NCBI RefSeq assembly: GCF_028622115.1
Contig: NZ_CP097263.1
Location: forward strand, 9,745,501-9,809,500
Direction of reading: 5' to 3'
DNA: 64,000 nucleotides
Source of the DNA: Kutzneria chonburiensis
Lineage (GTDB): Bacteria > Actinomycetota > Actinomycetes > Mycobacteriales > Pseudonocardiaceae
How positions within the stretch are numbered: the first letter of the stretch is position 1; each line of letters starts with the position of its first letter. The position numbers and the translations under genes were made by a program. The notes beneath the pieces are model-generated. The model saw only the letters and a program-made list of their open reading frames with translations. It was not told the origin of the DNA and ran no database searches. Below, piece after piece: positions 62,317 to 64,000 of this stretch.

Positions 62317-62484
62317 CACCTGCTCGGCCGATTGCGCAAAGTAGTCGGCCCGGGCACAGTTCCACCGACCGGGTGCATTAACCCCGATCACGCCCTGGTA
62401 ACGGGAATCGGGTCTAGCGGTGCTCCGGCGGAACGCAATACGGTTCGCAGGCGTTGGGTGATCATCAGCCATGAGGAGGCACGG

Positions 62485-62976
62485 ATGGTCGAAGACTCCG
62501 GGGTCGACGAGCTCGTCAGGCAGTGGACTGCCGAGCGGTCGCAGGACGCCGAGCTTCAAGAGGTGAATCGGATCAAGTCCCAGTGGCTTGCCGAGACGCC
62601 GTCCGTGCCGCGGCAGCGGCCCGGAATTCCCGCCCAGCGGGGCGGTCGGGGCAGCGCGCGTGGCCTGTTCGAGGTGGACGCGGTCGACCCGGCCTACCTG
62701 GCCGCCATGCGCAAGCGGCTGCCCGGGGTGCCCGACGAGCTGCTCACCGAGGTGGCGACGTGCTGGCAGCTGGCCGGCGCCGTCGAAGAGGCCGAGGCCT
62801 GGTGGGACGCCGGCATCAGCCCGCTCGACCAGCGTGCGCTCGACTACCGCGCGGCCGGCCTGGCGCCGTCCGACCTGGCGCGCCGACTCGGCCCGCTCAC
62901 CGTGCTGGAGCATCTGCGTCGGGGCAGTGCGGCAGCGTGGTGCGTGGCCCGGCTCAACCGGCAGCAGCGTCCCTGA
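62485..62976 (+). CDS. Hypothetical soluble helical protein
   Basis: This 163-residue protein has a charged N-terminal region (DELVRQWTAERSQDAELQEV), a basic Gly/Arg-rich linker (RGGRGSARG) and a C-terminal helical domain (ATCWQLAGAVEEAEAWWDAG; YRAAGLAPSDLARRLGPLTV). The last part resembles helix-turn-helix-like actinobacterial hypotheticals but no family is clear. The ATG at 62485 has AGGAGG 5 bases upstream, a strong start. There is no signal or membrane segment. Confidence 0.72.
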   Translation: MVEDSGVDELVRQWTAERSQDAELQEVNRIKSQWLAETPSVPRQRPGIPAQRGGRGSARGLFEVDAVDPAYLAAMRKRLPGVPDELLTEVATCWQLAGAVEEAEAWWDAGISPLDQRALDYRAAGLAPSDLARRLGPLTVLEHLRRGSAAAWCVARLNRQQRP

Positions 62977-63042
62977 ATCAGGCGAACCGGCGGTGAGTCG
63001 CCGCCGGTAACCAGTGGTTTTGAGGCTACTTATGAGTAGCCT

Positions 63043-63879
63043 GTGGTGATGGCGATCCAGCAGTCCGAGTCGACGGCGCCACCGTCCGCTCGCCCACCGA
63101 AGGTGGTGTTCCGGCTGCTGGTTGTCCTTCTCGTGCTCGCGGTGGCGGGCGCGGCGCTGTGGCTGGTCGATCGGGCCAGCACGCCCACGCCTCATCCCGT
63201 CGCGGTCGACTTCCCCGCACTGCACGTCGCACCGGCACCGGTGTCCGTGGGTGCGGCGGCGCCGGCCACCGACGCCGCGCAGCCGTCGGCCCAGGCCAGC
63301 GCGGCCGGCCGGCAGGAGACCGCCGACGCCTGGCTGGCCCGCGTGGCCGGCGCCACCGGCATCCCGGCCCGTGCCCTGCGCGCGTACGCCAATGCCGACC
63401 TGACCATGGCCAAGGTGCAGCCCGGCTGCCACCTGCCGTGGACCTTCCTGGCCGGCGTCGGGCGCATCGAGTCCGACCACGGCCGTTTCGGCGGGGCAAC
63501 GCTGGCCGCCAATGGTGACGAGACCCGGCCCATCATCGGCGTGCCGCTCAACGGCTCCGGCGTGGCCGACATCTCCGACACCGACGGCGGCCGCCTCGAC
63601 GGCGACGCCGTGCACGACCGGGCCGTCGGCCCCATGCAGTTCATCCCGTCCACCTGGCGGAACTGGGCCTCGGACGGCAACGGCGACGGGGTCGCCAACC
63701 CGCAGAACATCGACGACGCCGCCGTGGCCGCGGCCCGCTACCTGTGCGCAGGCGGCCGCGACCTGGCCACCGCCTCGGGGTGGTGGGCGGCCGTGCTGTC
63801 GTACAACAACTCGGTGGAATACGGACAGAAGGTCTTCGCGGTGGCCGATGCCGCCGCCAAGGCCAGTGCGAGTCGCTGA
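63043..63879 (+). CDS. Lytic murein transglycosylase, MltB/family-3-like
   Basis: This 278-residue exported enzyme cleaves the glycan strand of peptidoglycan. An N-terminal membrane segment (about 23-42) is followed by a Pro/Ala linker and the transglycosylase domain (about 100-275): LPWTFLAGVGRIESDHGRFG holds the catalytic Glu, and DRAVGPMQFIPSTWRNWASD, then GVANPQNIDDAAVAAARYLC are MltB signatures. The start is GTG at 63043 or 63046 or ATG at 63049; no good ribosome-binding site separates them. It is followed closely by the truncated last gene. Confidence 0.87.
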   Translation: MVMAIQQSESTAPPSARPPKVVFRLLVVLLVLAVAGAALWLVDRASTPTPHPVAVDFPALHVAPAPVSVGAAAPATDAAQPSAQASAAGRQETADAWLARVAGATGIPARALRAYANADLTMAKVQPGCHLPWTFLAGVGRIESDHGRFGGATLAANGDETRPIIGVPLNGSGVADISDTDGGRLDGDAVHDRAVGPMQFIPSTWRNWASDGNGDGVANPQNIDDAAVAAARYLCAGGRDLATASGWWAAVLSYNNSVEYGQKVFAVADAAAKASASR

Positions 63880-63903
63880 CCCGTCGGTGTTACCGTCGAC
63901 AGC

Positions 63904-64000
63904 GTGGTTCGAGGTCTGCTCGCCCCCCGCTGGCTGCTGGTCCATCTGCTGGCCATCGCGGCCGTGGTCGTGTGCTTCCGGCTCGGCTGGTGGCAGTGGG
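63904..64000 (+). CDS. Truncated membrane protein, SURF1-like start
   Basis: Only the first 32 residues are inside the window: VVRGLLAPRWLLVHLLAIAA, then VVVCFRLGWWQW. A positively charged start, PRWLL and the LGxWQ pattern resemble the first segment of SURF1-family assembly proteins, but short actinobacterial membrane proteins start the same way. GTG at 63904 is 25 bases after the transglycosylase stop. Confidence 0.45.
   Translation, partial: MVRGLLAPRWLLVHLLAIAAVVVCFRLGWWQW

Overview
The window is high-GC actinobacterial chromosome. Gene content and order point to the family Pseudonocardiaceae (Amycolatopsis/Kutzneria-like); this is inferred from protein similarity and synteny recalled from memory, not from a search. 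GTG and TTG starts, Tat signals, lipoboxes, PIM/lipomannan glycosyltransferases and a bcc-aa3 respiratory chain all fit. The backbone follows the Mycobacterium tuberculosis Rv2202c-Rv2174 order: adoK, asnB, ctaC-ctaF, ctaE-qcrCAB, trpD, exonuclease/UvrC-like protein, NlpC/P60 proteins, pimB, fadD15, SRPBCC proteins, ArsA-like ATPase, PlsC, exoribonuclease, aroG, pknL, Rv2175c-like regulator and mptA.

Layout. 1-3.2 kb: adenosine kinase and asparagine synthetase, converging on a perfect 25-bp hairpin. 3.4-13.7 kb: cytochrome oxidase and bcc-complex genes, interrupted by a DUF1800/DUF1501 Tat pair and by trpD with an orphan receiver protein. 13.7-20.1 kb: ArsR regulator with MFS exporter, a stand-alone Lrp ligand-binding domain, GNAT, exonuclease-GIY-YIG fusion and a NYN nuclease. 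20.4-25.1 kb: two tandem NlpC/P60 hydrolases, a secreted metalloprotease and pimB. 25.3-31.5 kb: fadD15, SRPBCC proteins, phosphoesterase, ArsA-like ATPase and ROK sugar kinase. 31.5-37.3 kb: a decayed Tat-protein gene, DUF1254 lipoprotein, AraC regulator, membrane protein, PlsC, exoribonuclease and phosphofructokinase. 37.5-40.5 kb: tRNA-Arg(ACG), a 24-codon ORF, a terminator, a two-component system and a small membrane protein. 40.5-50.2 kb: aroG, DUF2891, 2-hydroxyacid dehydrogenase, a membrane reductase with an FMN-binding partner, a flavoprotein, flotillin and a short NfeD-like protein. 50.2-55.7 kb: PASTA kinase, HTH protein, small secreted Cys protein, phytoene/squalene synthase and mannosyltransferase. 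55.8-64 kb: a hydroxycinnamate (ferulate/p-coumarate) module of CoA ligase, MarR and hydratase-lyase, then XRE/SDR, a crotonase, a secreted HNH nuclease, small proteins, a lytic transglycosylase and a truncated membrane gene.

Points that stand out. qcrC and a small membrane-protein gene are each broken by what looks like one missing C in a C-run (C5 read as C4), so assembly error is the leading explanation. A dispersed family of palindromes with the core ACTCCGAGT lies beyond gene ends. A tRNA, a tiny ORF with a very strong ribosome-binding site and a terminator look like one transcription unit. Two near-perfect operator palindromes sit next to their probable ArsR and MarR regulators. I found no CRISPR array, transposase, integrase or rRNA.
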